NCBI GenBank assembly: GCA_016709305.1
Contig: JADJNA010000018.1
Span: 1-64,000 of the forward strand
From: Candidatus Villigracilis saccharophilus
GTDB lineage: Bacteria; Chloroflexota; Anaerolineae; Anaerolineales; Villigracilaceae
DNA length: 64,000 nt
Direction of reading: 5' to 3'
Positions 43,221 to 53,159 of this stretch are shown one piece after another; within the stretch, counting starts at the first letter, position 1; each line of letters opens with the position of its first letter. Position numbers and translations under genes: made by a program. A model generated the notes under the pieces. That model saw only the letters and a program-made list of their open reading frames with translations, searched no databases and was not told where the DNA came from.

Positions 43221-44872
43221 TTACGCTATCAACGCTTTCACTTCTTTCAGGAAGTCATCATTTAAAAAATCGCCTTTTTGCATTAATGCTTGAATCTGAC
43301 CACCAAGCCGGTTCTTTTCATCCTGTGTCAGTTCTTTTGCTGTGGCGACGATCACAGGTATGGATGCGGTTTCGGTTTTGGCGCGCAGCGCGTCAATAAC
43401 AGTAAAGCCATCCATTTCAGGCATCATTAGATCTATGATGACCAGATCCGTAATTCGCGCTGGATCAACTCCAGTCCCTCGCGGCCGTTCTCCGCTTCCA
43501 AAATGGTAAAATTGCCTTGTGACTGTAAAATACGGCGAATAAGGCGGCGCGCTTCAGCGGTATCCTCTACAAGAACGATCTTGGGGAATCTCTCCGGTGC
43601 AACCTGTGTGAGTGCGGAAAGCAAACCCTCTTGCGGGGTTTCCTGGGCGGATGGAAATTTTATGTCGCGAGACCAATTTTCACCTAGGATGCTTGGGTCC
43701 GCCGAAACTGTGTGACCGGTGCAATTAACAACAACTGTATCCGTGCTTTTAATGATACCGGCCCGGATCAATTTGAATAAGCCTGCAAACGCCACTCCTG
43801 CGGCAGGTTCCGCGGAAATCCCTTCCATCTTCGCCAGTACGTGCATGGCCCGATAAGCATCCTGATCACTGACACTTTCAAAAACACCGTTCGTTTTATC
43901 GACATAATCTCGCAGGAATTCGTATGCGCGGCCGGGGTCGCCTGTCGCGAGTGTTTCAATATGTGTCATTGGCGACGTCACTGGCTGTGCCTTTTCCAGA
44001 CCCTTTTTCCAGCTATTTACCATAGGCGCGCAGCCTTCTGCCTGTATTGGTGCAAATGCTGGAATTTTATCCACCCAACCCATTTGTTGCATTTCGCGAA
44101 AACCTTTATACACTCCAAGCGGCCCCATCCCGCCACTGATCGCCTGCACATACCAGTCTGGGGTGCGCCAGGGGGCATTCGGGGATGCGCCTTCAACCGC
44201 GGTGAGTTGTTCCGCAATTTCATAGGCAATTGTCTTCATTCCTTCGATGGATGTGATGGTGCGCGCGCCCATGTCAAGATATAAATTGCGTTGATGGGCA
44301 AATTCGGCAGCCACCTGTTTACATTGATCGTAAGAGCCTGTGATCTTGATCACCTGGCTTCCGTATAATGCGATCTCGCGCATTTTTACCGAGGGAACCA
44401 GGCTGGTGACGAATGCCCATAATTTCATTCCCGCCCGCGAAGCATACGCTGAATACGAGATCGCCACGTTGCCAGTTGATGCGGCAACAATTTCTGTGAT
44501 GCCAGCTTCCTTTAGCGCAGCAATCGTAACGGAGGCTTGCCTATCCTTGAACGAAGACGTCGGACCCTGACGCTCGTCTTTGATGAAAATATTTGGACAT
44601 CCCAGCATCATGCCTAAATTTACAGCTCGAATTAATGGCGTCCCGCCTTCACCAAGCGACAGGCTGACATTGGGATTTCGAACAGGCAGCAATTCTCGAT
44701 ACCGCCAAAGATCAAACGGGCGGCTGGTCAATTTTGCGGGTAGATCTTTCCCGATCAACTCATAATCATATTCGGCTTCGCGCCATTGACTGCTGCATTT
44801 TGGGCAGGCTATTGATGATGGATGGTAGGGTGTGTTATGACCGCAGTCAAGGCATTTTATAATAAAGGCCAC
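43221..44872 (-). CDS. thrC: Threonine synthase fused to a C-terminal receiver domain, one-base frameshift
   Basis: Residues 1-430 are PLP-dependent threonine synthase: an N-terminal zinc ribbon (CLDCGH, CPKCSS), SLGEGGTPLIRA, the PLP lysine in GPTSSFKDRQASV, ASTGNVAISYSAYASRAG, AISGGMGPLGVYKGF and CTGHTVSAD. It would convert O-phosphohomoserine to threonine. In the same frame, after a short linker, a receiver begins (KIVLVEDTAEARRLIRRIL). The frame then breaks at about 43448-43460. One added base restores LVIIDLMMPEMDG (phospho-Asp codon 43431-43433), IPVIVATA and the end, giving about 550 aa. Start is GTG 44872 behind gaggag. It lies 17 bp downstream of a hybrid histidine kinase, the obvious phosphodonor. 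An alternative is that the PLP part acts on a different substrate. Confidence 0.85.
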
Positions 44873-44889
44873 TTTATAACTCCTCTTAA

Positions 44890-47820
44890 TTAATCTGCGG
44901 CAGATTTTGTAGTATTCGAAATATTAGAACTTAAACGATCGAGTGCTTTGACAAGGTCCTCTTCCAGAATGGGTTTAACCAGATACTCCGAAGCCCCAAG
45001 GTTGAAACCTTTCTCCAAGTCTTCGATGATACTGCACAAAATAACCGGAATGTGACGCGTATCAGGGTCATTTTTTAAAATATCCAAAACTTTCCAGCCG
45101 TCTACACCGGGCATCATAACATCCAGCGTCACCGCGAAAGGTCTTAATTGTTTTACTCGTTCCAATGCCAGCGCAGGGTTGGTCAGAGGAACTACCTGAT
45201 AGCCTTGAGGCTGTAGGTAGCGCTCATAGAGTCCAACAACCTGTGTATCATCATCAATCGATAGAATTATTTTTTTTCCGATGGGTCTTGTTATACTCTC
45301 CAGGCTGCGGAAGAGCGGGAGGGTAAAGTGGAAGGTGCTTCCCTGACCAACTTCGCTTTCGACCCAAATCTGCCCACCATGCATGTTGATCAATTGCTGA
45401 CAGATGGAAAGCCCGAGTCCGGTTCCGCCGGTCTTGCGTGTCGGCGAATCATCCACTTGTGAGAACGCCTGGAAGAGTTTTTCCTGATCTAACTTCGAGA
45501 TCCCAGGTCCAGTATCTGTGACACTGATTTTTACCTGGCTGTGCCCGCCTGGTCCGCGATATCGCCCGACTTCCACAATGATATCGCCTTCATCCGTGAA
45601 TTTGGATGCATTCGAGAGCAGATTGATAAGTACCTGGCGGATGCGAATCGCGTCCGCCCGCACCATTGGCAGGTTCGGTTCGATGATCCGTTTCATTTCT
45701 ATCGGCCTGCCTTTGATCAATCCGCTCATTGTCGAGAATACACTGCTGACGACGTCTGATATATTCACTTCATCGAAGGCCAGTTCCATCTTGCCGGCTT
45801 CTATCTTTGCCAGATCGAGAATATCGTTGATCAAACCCAGTAGATGTTGACCAGAGTTGTAAATGGCGGTCAGATCCTGTTGCTGTAGTTCGGTCACCGG
45901 ACCGTCAATCCCTTTGATGATCACGCGTGAAAAACCAATGATCGAATTTAGCGGGGTGCGTAATTCATGACTCATGTTCGCGAGGAACTGACTCTTAAGG
46001 CGGTCGATCTCACGCATTTCCATCACAGCTTGTTGAGAGAGTTCAAAGGAACGGGCATTATCAATAGCAACTGCCACCTGGTCAGCGAGTGTTTGCAAGA
46101 CTGCGACTTCATCGTCCGTGAAGATGTTTGATTTTTTCGACTGAACATCAAGCACCCCGATGACTCTGGTGCCGATCTTTAATGGGATGGCAGCTTCCGC
46201 TTGTGTGTCAGGCAGAAGCGGATTGTATTTGTGGAGTTTGTCCAGCAAAACATCGTTTACCACAACGGCCTGTCCTTCCAGCGCCACCTTGCCAACAATG
46301 GATTTTAAATTTACCGCCAGAGTGTGCTTTCTTTTTTTCATTTCAGCGCCGGCTAGGCCGGTTGCTTCGCGCAATACAGCATTAAAACCGGTTTCTTCAA
46401 CAATAAAAATTGCTGCATGGTAAAAATTGAATTTTTCATAGACCAGATTTACCGTTCTGGTGAAAATTGTGTTTAGGTCAAGGGTAGAGGTTACAAGGCG
46501 GCCAATTTCTGCTGATGCGGATAGATATGTATTTCGCCTTTGTAGTTCCTCTTCCACCTTTTTCCGGTCGGATATATCATGATGAACAGCGAGAAATCCG
46601 AGGATCTCACCGTTCTCGTCGAGGATCGGGCTGTTTGTCCCTGCAACGTGAATCAGCCTGCCGTCTTTGGTCATGTTGATCAATTCGCCAGTAATTGTTT
46701 GCTTTGATAGTAAAGTTCCCCAAAAATATTTGTATTCTTCCTGTTTTATCAGGCCCGATTTGATGATGCGCGGAGTCAGACCAATTACTTCACTTGGTTT
46801 ATGCCCATAAACCGTCTCGAATGCTGAATTTGCAAATACGATTTTTCCGCTGGTATCCGTCATGAAAACTGCATCGCCGGATGTTTCAATTCCCAACTTG
46901 AATCTTGTCAGGTCTGCTTCTGCGCGCAAGCGACCAATCGCGGCTGAAATTGGAGCCAGGGAAGACTCTAGCAAGTAAAGTTGATTTTTGTCGAGGAAGG
47001 CATCTTTTTCCACCATGTCCACTCCCAAAGTTCCAACCACTTCATCGTTAATAAAAATGGGAAATATGGCGGTGTAGTTGATGCCAAGCCGGCGGGCTTC
47101 CGTCCGCGCAATGAGTGGATTATTTGTATTGTTCGAAGCATCTTCCAAAATATACGGCTTGCGGGTCGCTATCAATGTTTGCGTGGCAAGGTTTCCTTCC
47201 AGAGGGATCTTGAATCCCACTGCGCTGACGGGGTTGCTCATTTTGGAGTGGTCGGCGACCACAGTGAAACCCTGTTTGTCATCATCCAATAATGTGATCG
47301 CTCCGCGGGCAACCGGGAAGGCTTCTACAATTTCACGAACTACGCTTCGCAGCGCCTCAACTAAATTGGTTGAGGCAGTTAACGTGCTGACCACGCGATT
47401 GATCAAGGCAAGTTCGTTGGCGCGTTCTTTTGATTCTTGAAAAAGGCGGGCGTTTTCAAGCGCAAGTGAGAGCTGGTCGGTTACCTGGTTGATAAGCAGT
47501 TCTTCTTCAGTGGTCCATTTGCGCACCTTCGTGTCATCCATTACACGCAAGGTTGACCAATCTTGAATCCCGGTCTGAATGTTTACAGAATACGAGGATG
47601 AATTCGCGGAGTGTACGCCATTATTGATGATGACTGGCGTCGTGCGAAGCGGTTTGGGCGCGGGAACAGATTCAGAGTTTTGATGAACATGCTTAGTGGC
47701 AGAAAGTGCTGCGTCTTTTTCAACAGTGGAAATGCTTTGTGGCTTGTCAGCATGTCCTTCTGGATGAATATCCTGGAAGAGCTTTTCAAGCCGCTTGTCT
47801 ATTTTGGGTTTCTTTGGCAT
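44890..47820 (-). CDS. GAF-PAS-GAF hybrid histidine kinase with receiver
   Basis: The protein is about 976 aa from ATG 47820 (MPKKPKIDKRLEKLF, preceded by aggag). After a polar N-terminus, a partial GAF end (WTTEEELL...LALENARLFQ, about 85-115) is seen. A GAF (about 130-290), PAS (305-425, VFMTDTSGKIVFANSAFE), and a second GAF (440-590, LPDTQAEAAIPLKIGTRVIG) follow. HisKA has His618 in MSHELRTPLNSIIGF, the HATPase has GTGLGLSICQQLINMHGG, and a receiver has Asp900 in VTLDVMMPGVDG. No membrane helix is present. The second GAF shares its core motif with the eight membrane receptors upstream. It overlaps parA by 35 bp. It is the only kinase in the row and a likely hub. Confidence 0.93.
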   Translation of the reverse strand: MPKKPKIDKRLEKLFQDIHPEGHADKPQSISTVEKDAALSATKHVHQNSESVPAPKPLRTTPVIINNGVHSANSSSYSVNIQTGIQDWSTLRVMDDTKVRKWTTEEELLINQVTDQLSLALENARLFQESKERANELALINRVVSTLTASTNLVEALRSVVREIVEAFPVARGAITLLDDDKQGFTVVADHSKMSNPVSAVGFKIPLEGNLATQTLIATRKPYILEDASNNTNNPLIARTEARRLGINYTAIFPIFINDEVVGTLGVDMVEKDAFLDKNQLYLLESSLAPISAAIGRLRAEADLTRFKLGIETSGDAVFMTDTSGKIVFANSAFETVYGHKPSEVIGLTPRIIKSGLIKQEEYKYFWGTLLSKQTITGELINMTKDGRLIHVAGTNSPILDENGEILGFLAVHHDISDRKKVEEELQRRNTYLSASAEIGRLVTSTLDLNTIFTRTVNLVYEKFNFYHAAIFIVEETGFNAVLREATGLAGAEMKKRKHTLAVNLKSIVGKVALEGQAVVVNDVLLDKLHKYNPLLPDTQAEAAIPLKIGTRVIGVLDVQSKKSNIFTDDEVAVLQTLADQVAVAIDNARSFELSQQAVMEMREIDRLKSQFLANMSHELRTPLNSIIGFSRVIIKGIDGPVTELQQQDLTAIYNSGQHLLGLINDILDLAKIEAGKMELAFDEVNISDVVSSVFSTMSGLIKGRPIEMKRIIEPNLPMVRADAIRIRQVLINLLSNASKFTDEGDIIVEVGRYRGPGGHSQVKISVTDTGPGISKLDQEKLFQAFSQVDDSPTRKTGGTGLGLSICQQLINMHGGQIWVESEVGQGSTFHFTLPLFRSLESITRPIGKKIILSIDDDTQVVGLYERYLQPQGYQVVPLTNPALALERVKQLRPFAVTLDVMMPGVDGWKVLDILKNDPDTRHIPVILCSIIEDLEKGFNLGASEYLVKPILEEDLVKALDRLSSNISNTTKSAAD

Positions 47821-48571
47821 ATTCCAATAGCTCCTGGGCAAGGACACGGTATTGTATCGAGCTGCGCGCGCCTGGTTTGTAATGCGTGATCGGCATTCCA
47901 ACAATTGGGCTTTCGCGCAGTTTCGTGTCTATTTCTATGACCGTGTTAAAGACTCCTTCGCCAAATGTTGTGCGAAGCTGCTCATTAATATTACGGTGCG
48001 TGCGATTCCGCCTATCCAGCATTGTAACGAGGATTCGATATGCCAGTTTGGAGTTGTCTTCTTCTCGAATTCGGCGGACGAGCGTCATCATATTTCGCAG
48101 GGCGTATGCGGAAAAATATTCCGCTTGCGTGGGGATGAGCAGAAGGTCTGCTGCGGCGATGGCATTTTGGGTAATGACACCCAGCGCCGGTGGACAATCA
48201 AGGATAATGAAATCATACGGCAGGTCTGCGTTTGCAATGGCGCGCTGCAGGATGGTGGTGTGATGTGTGCGCATCGGAAGGAATTGTTCCGATGTTTCGA
48301 TGCGCGAACTGGATGGGATGAGATCAAGGTTTTCGACATCCGTTTTTATACAGATACTCTGGATGGATGCATTATCAAGCATCAGGTCAGCCGATGTGAG
48401 CTTGGCTTCACCCGGCTCAAAACCGAGAGACAAGGTCAGGTTGGATTGCGCGTCCAGATCGATCACCAAAATTTTTTGTCCGAGATCTGCAAGTGATGCG
48501 CCGAGTGACAGTGTGCTGGTGGTTTTTGCGACGCCACCTTTTTCGTTTGAAATAGCAATTGTAATTGTCAT
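47786..48571 (-). CDS. ParA-family ATPase
   Basis: The protein is 261 aa from ATG 48571 (MTITIAISNEKGGVAKTT); the longer frame upstream lacks homology. The deviant Walker A KGGVAKTT has the signature first lysine needed for the ATP-sandwich dimer. Walker A' VIDLDAQSNLT and Walker B FIILDCPPALGVIT follow. ParA/MinD ATPases partition chromosomes and plasmids, or position large protein clusters such as chemoreceptor arrays. No parB or parS-like sites are seen next to it. It lies between a receptor gene (22 bp upstream) and the hybrid kinase (35-bp overlap). Array positioning is an inference from this context. Confidence 0.92.
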   Translation of the reverse strand: MTITIAISNEKGGVAKTTSTLSLGASLADLGQKILVIDLDAQSNLTLSLGFEPGEAKLTSADLMLDNASIQSICIKTDVENLDLIPSSSRIETSEQFLPMRTHHTTILQRAIANADLPYDFIILDCPPALGVITQNAIAAADLLLIPTQAEYFSAYALRNMMTLVRRIREEDNSKLAYRILVTMLDRRNRTHRNINEQLRTTFGEGVFNTVIEIDTKLRESPIVGMPITHYKPGARSSIQYRVLAQELLEYAKETQNRQAA

Positions 48572-48593
48572 GGTTATCCTGTTAAGATTTTTT

Positions 48594-50309
48594 TTATTTA
48601 TCTGGCGAAGGGTTGTTCTTTTGCGGAATGATCTCAACACGTGTCGCGCCCAGAACCCGCTGAAGTTCGGTCATGGCGGTTTGAATCATTTCGTTCGGGT
48701 CGTTGGTGCTGCGGATCTTGTTGGTGATATCTGAAACAATACGCTCGCGTGCGGTGCGAGTATTGGTTTCTTCGAATAGACGTGCGTTTTCAGCGGACAA
48801 GGCAACACGATCAGCTACAGCTCTGATCAGATCGATTTGATCGCGACCCAGGCGTTCGCTTTTTGGAACCTGAACGGATAAAGTGCCGATAGATTCGCCG
48901 CGCAAAGTGATTGGGACGGAAAATTCACGTCTTTGCATATTTTGATCTTTGACAACTTTAATTTCATCAGACAGCTCTTTTTTGATCAATTCTACTGTAC
49001 CGCTTGCAGTATAACGGTATCCCTTTAGTTTTAATTCCTTTGGCAGCCGACTCCATGAGTCGCGCAGGTTTTGGCGGTACACCGCCTCAGACTCGGTTAA
49101 CGCTTTTTGCGTTTGATCAAATAAACGGGCATTTTGGATCGCGAGACTGATCTGGTCTGCTAGTGTGGATAAAACCTCGATATCCTCGTTGGTAAATGCG
49201 TTTCTTTCCTTACTTTGCACATCCAGTGCGCCGATCACTGTGCCGGCTATTCTTAACGGGAGCGCCATTTCAGAATGGGTATCAGGCAGATCGGGATTAT
49301 TGAAGTACGCGCTATCCATACCCACGTCAAGCGCAATACGCGCTTCGCCGCTGTCTGTCACATAACCGACGATGCCTTGTTCGCCTACTTTGAGTTGATG
49401 TCTGCGCGCAAGCATTCTCTTTCCACCCGGACTGTTTGCAGCCACAAGCGCCGCGTATTTGTTGCTGGCATCATTAAGAAAAATGCCAACGTGATAAAAA
49501 CCAAATTGCTCACTTACCGCTTCCGAAATGCGGGGTAGTAATTCAGCCAGGTTTTGAGCAGAGTTGATTGTGCGTGAAATGCGGGTGATGGTCTCGAATT
49601 GTCTGGCACGCCTTTTACTGAGAACGCTCGTCTTTTCCAGTTCTATTGTACGCTCATCAATACGCTTTTCCAGAGTTTGGGTCAGTTCCTGTAATTTTTG
49701 GTTGCTATCCGTCAAGTTACTTTCGCTTTGGCGCAAGCGGATTAATGTTGAATAAATGCTGTTTGTCGCGAGGCTGAAAATAATCGCAATCAATAAATAG
49801 CCGATGAAAGTTGTAACACCATCCACAATGGGCGTAGGCGCGGGGCTGGGAGTCTGAACCTCGATAATTTGATTGTTAATCAGGAAGAGAACGATGACGT
49901 GTTTTATTCCGTATAAAATGGCGGTGATAAACGATCCGCGCGGACCAAGTAATAATCCACCGGCTACGATGACAGCGCCGGAGAGGATGCTGACCGGACG
50001 GGTTTCGCCTTTTGCAAATATCTCAACAATGGTGGATAGTACCAGGAAGGAGGCTATCAAAGCCATACTGACCGGTCGAATGTGGCCTCTTTTTGCAAAT
50101 GCCATCAATATGGTTGCCGTGATGGCAACAAGGAGTGCCAAAGGCAGGAAGAATTGACCACTCACCGGGCTCAATATTCGTATAAGTAATACAGCAGGCG
50201 GCAGAATATATGTGGCCGTCAATATTCGAAATAACACACCTGCTATGCGTGTTTTTTCCTCATCCTCAAAAACCGGTGGGGTGAAAAATTTCCTGATCGC
50301 GTTTAACAT
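48594..50309 (-). CDS. Membrane receptor with tandem GAF domains, no output domain (receptor 1)
   Basis: The 571-aa protein has about six membrane helices (25-195), a coiled coil with LEKRIDERTIELEK, GAF1 (about 250-400) and GAF2 (about 415-530). GAF1 contains FGFYHVGIFLND, HQLKVGEQGIVGYV, RIALDVGMDSAYFNNP and ALDVQS. Between the GAFs is SWSRLPKELKLKGYRY, a motif shared by the family in this operon. The tail (ITNKIRSTNDPNEMIQTAM) resembles the first helices of another GAF that is cut short. No kinase, methyl-accepting, cyclase or DNA-binding domain is present. It lies 18 bp from receptor 2 and 22 bp from parA. Confidence 0.9.
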   Translation of the reverse strand: MLNAIRKFFTPPVFEDEEKTRIAGVLFRILTATYILPPAVLLIRILSPVSGQFFLPLALLVAITATILMAFAKRGHIRPVSMALIASFLVLSTIVEIFAKGETRPVSILSGAVIVAGGLLLGPRGSFITAILYGIKHVIVLFLINNQIIEVQTPSPAPTPIVDGVTTFIGYLLIAIIFSLATNSIYSTLIRLRQSESNLTDSNQKLQELTQTLEKRIDERTIELEKTSVLSKRRARQFETITRISRTINSAQNLAELLPRISEAVSEQFGFYHVGIFLNDASNKYAALVAANSPGGKRMLARRHQLKVGEQGIVGYVTDSGEARIALDVGMDSAYFNNPDLPDTHSEMALPLRIAGTVIGALDVQSKERNAFTNEDIEVLSTLADQISLAIQNARLFDQTQKALTESEAVYRQNLRDSWSRLPKELKLKGYRYTASGTVELIKKELSDEIKVVKDQNMQRREFSVPITLRGESIGTLSVQVPKSERLGRDQIDLIRAVADRVALSAENARLFEETNTRTARERIVSDITNKIRSTNDPNEMIQTAMTELQRVLGATRVEIIPQKNNPSPDK

Positions 50310-50327
50310 TGCCGTCCTGTCGGTCTG

Positions 50328-53141
50328 CTACTCATCATCTTTCTCAAATTTAATCATAACCTCTGAGCCGGGCATGGCGCGTCCTAATTCTTCCACTGCT
50401 GTTTGCAGGACATTCTTTAGATTAATGGACGCGCCGATTTTTCCGGTAACTTCACCAATCGTTTGTTCCTTGACTAGCTGCCTTTGCGAATCCTGGATCA
50501 GGCGCGCGTTCTCAAGAGCCAGAGAAAGACGTTCAGAAATTGCTTCTACAAGGTTAATCTCATCATTTGTCCACAGGCGGCCCGCTGTGGGTGCCTTGAT
50601 ATTCAATGCGCCGATCACCTGCTCCCTTAATTTGATCGGAACAACGATCAAGGACTCCTGTTTTGATTGTCCAGCCTGATAGATCAGGCTGCTGCCACGG
50701 TTCATCGCCTGACGTATCTCATCTGTGTCAATGGGCGCTGTTACTTTTCTTCCGCCTGCGAGGCTTTGTTGATAACCAATTGACGATTCATCGCGGCTGA
50801 AGGTCAGCCAGCTTTCCTGTATGTTTTTGCGATAAAGCGCTTGTGATTCCATTAGTGCCTGCTGTGTTTGCTCAAATAAGCGGGCATTTTCAATTGCAAT
50901 GGCGATCTGGTCCGCAAGGATGCTGAGCGTATTCGCATTATTGTCATCAAACGCGCCAGGTTTTTCGCTTTGTACATCAAGCACTCCAACAATTTGATCT
51001 CGGATTTTAAGCGGCAGCGCCATTTCGGAGCGGGTGTTTGGCATGTCAGGATTGTTGAAGTAGACAGCGTCCTGCCCGACTTCCAATGCGATGCGCGGGA
51101 TTCCAAATTTTGCGACATGCCCAACAATGCCGGTCTCGCCGACCACGAGCTTGTGTCCGCGCGCGAGCATGTTTTTTCCGCCCTGACTATTGGCGGCTTG
51201 CAGCACCGCAAATTGTTTTGTATCATTGATCAGGAAAATTCCCGTGTGGTAGAAACCGAAACGCTCGCTCACAAGTCTTGTAATGAGCGGGAGGAGTATT
51301 TCAAGTTTTTGCTCACTGGTGATTACCCTTGATATTTCACTGATCGCCTGCAGTTCGTTGGCTCGTTTTTCACTTTGTTGACGTGCGACTTCAATGCTGG
51401 CTGTCCGTTCAGCAACGCGTAACTCCAGATTATTGACTGTTTGAGACAACTCGTCTGTCATGCGGTTGAAGGCTGTTGACAGAATGCCGATCTCATCCTC
51501 GGTATTTGTTTTTGCGCGGGCAGCCAGGTCTCCTGCTGAAATTTTCTCAGCCACATTGGCAAGCGAGATCAATGGGGAAGCGAGGAATTTCGAAGTGAAA
51601 AAACCAGAGCCGATGCTGAAAAAAACCAATCCTATGGAAATTAAAATATTCGTTCTGTTTTGTTCTGCGATCGGATCCAAATATATCTTTGTGGATTGAC
51701 GAACAATTGCGACCCATGGCTGTGTCTCGAGAAATCGACCTGTATTTATGGTGTTTGATTGTAGCGAATTCGAATAGGCTTCAAAAAAAGGTTGTTGTTG
51801 TAAATTATCCACACCTGCGACGATCAGATCATTTATACCAGCCAAGGCAGTTTCTCTTTGACCGCGGGGCAGGCGGTTTTCCAATTGCATTACGCTAAAT
51901 TCCAAATCATTAAAATTGTAAAATGATTTCAATAATTCACTACGGTCGCCAGTGTAGCCTATCCGTATGTAGGTTCTTGTATCTGCCAGCAAAATGATAG
52001 TACCTGTATTTCCGGTATCTATGGATCGAATAATGGATTGTATAACTGTCGCGTAATATTCGATCCGCAAAACGCCGGAGATTGTCCCGCTTTTTCCCGT
52101 GATCGGAGAGCTGAAGTAAATAAAGGAATCATTGTCGTGGAAAACAATATTCGATGCGTACGGCAGCCCAGTCTGAAGCGGACGTTTAAAGTAAGACTGA
52201 TTTCCCTCATTCTGTCCTATATGATTCTCGAATGTGTCAAGAATATTTTTTCCGTTTTCGTCAAGCACAGCGATCGAATGAATGAAGACTGGGTTTTTAC
52301 GGGTTAGTGATAACAGCGCCAGCCGTGCGTTATTTTCTTCCCCGCTATTTGTACGCGAGTCTGAAGGCAGATCCAAATAGGAGGTCAGTGCCAGTTGTCT
52401 CGAATCTGAACGTATACCTTCAATTTGAAAGGAAATAAAGCTGTCAATTGAATTGGCAATGGTTTTTGCAAGCGTGGTTAATTGGGCTTTCCCCTGGCTT
52501 TGCAGGGTTTGAGAGGCTGAGATGCTATTAAAGAGTCCCAGTGCCACCAATGGAATTATGGTTACAAGAAAAAAACCGATAATGATCTTTGTTTGCAGTG
52601 TGTAGGAGTTAAAACGCCGCAATATAAAGAAAGTATAGAAGAGCGAGGCCGCTGCGGCGATCAAATTTGTTGCGTTGGAATTGGTGGGTAATCCGAAGTC
52701 GGGTAAATATTGGTCTGTGACCGTAATAATGACCGCAATGATAAAAGCGCCAATGATCACACGCGAAGCCCATTTAGTATCCAGGGTAGCAGATGAAATT
52801 CCCGCCACAACGATCGCGACCATTATTCCAAGCGCAAGACCTTGTCCATGGACTACAAATGGAACGGTAAGTGCCAGCGCAAATATCGTGCCAATTAAGA
52901 TTGACATTCCCTGGTTGTGACGGCCCCGGTGGCTTTGATATGCACTTGCAAATCCCGCAATCGCTACAAGTCCAGTTATTCCAAAACCAAACAGCCCCCC
53001 GAAGCCGTTCTCGGAATATCCAACGTATCCGGAGATCAGGGCTACCACCACGAATAAAGCCCCTGTGACCAGGCTGATCGTCAAGGCATTTTTTCGACGG
53101 CGTTCTTCCGGCGAACTAGATTGGATGGGAGATTTATTCAT
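50328..53141 (-). CDS. 7TM-dCache-HAMP receptor with tandem GAF domains (receptor 2)
   Basis: The 937-aa protein is the largest receptor. Six or seven N-terminal helices (15-205) are followed by an extracytoplasmic dCache-like region (about 225-495, with FIHSIAVLDENGKNIL and FIYFSSPITGKSG). A further helix (about 500-520), a HAMP domain (LANVAEKISAGDLAARA, DEIGILSTAFNRMTDEL), GAF1 (about 605-755, RIALEVGQDAVYFNNP) and GAF2 (about 790-890) complete it. No catalytic output is present. The dCache-HAMP layout is that of chemoreceptors and sensor kinases, but here signals must leave through GAF/coiled-coil contacts. The binding lipoprotein gene lies 18 bp upstream and could present a ligand to its Cache domain. 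Confidence 0.9.
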   Translation of the reverse strand: MNKSPIQSSSPEERRRKNALTISLVTGALFVVVALISGYVGYSENGFGGLFGFGITGLVAIAGFASAYQSHRGRHNQGMSILIGTIFALALTVPFVVHGQGLALGIMVAIVVAGISSATLDTKWASRVIIGAFIIAVIITVTDQYLPDFGLPTNSNATNLIAAAASLFYTFFILRRFNSYTLQTKIIIGFFLVTIIPLVALGLFNSISASQTLQSQGKAQLTTLAKTIANSIDSFISFQIEGIRSDSRQLALTSYLDLPSDSRTNSGEENNARLALLSLTRKNPVFIHSIAVLDENGKNILDTFENHIGQNEGNQSYFKRPLQTGLPYASNIVFHDNDSFIYFSSPITGKSGTISGVLRIEYYATVIQSIIRSIDTGNTGTIILLADTRTYIRIGYTGDRSELLKSFYNFNDLEFSVMQLENRLPRGQRETALAGINDLIVAGVDNLQQQPFFEAYSNSLQSNTINTGRFLETQPWVAIVRQSTKIYLDPIAEQNRTNILISIGLVFFSIGSGFFTSKFLASPLISLANVAEKISAGDLAARAKTNTEDEIGILSTAFNRMTDELSQTVNNLELRVAERTASIEVARQQSEKRANELQAISEISRVITSEQKLEILLPLITRLVSERFGFYHTGIFLINDTKQFAVLQAANSQGGKNMLARGHKLVVGETGIVGHVAKFGIPRIALEVGQDAVYFNNPDMPNTRSEMALPLKIRDQIVGVLDVQSEKPGAFDDNNANTLSILADQIAIAIENARLFEQTQQALMESQALYRKNIQESWLTFSRDESSIGYQQSLAGGRKVTAPIDTDEIRQAMNRGSSLIYQAGQSKQESLIVVPIKLREQVIGALNIKAPTAGRLWTNDEINLVEAISERLSLALENARLIQDSQRQLVKEQTIGEVTGKIGASINLKNVLQTAVEELGRAMPGSEVMIKFEKDDE

Positions 53142-53159
53142 AATAATTCTCTTGTGTAG

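Noticed and set aside
43221..43427. Stand-alone small response regulator
   Set aside because: It lacks the first half of a receiver; that half is present in frame at the end of the threonine synthase. One missing base joins them into one protein.
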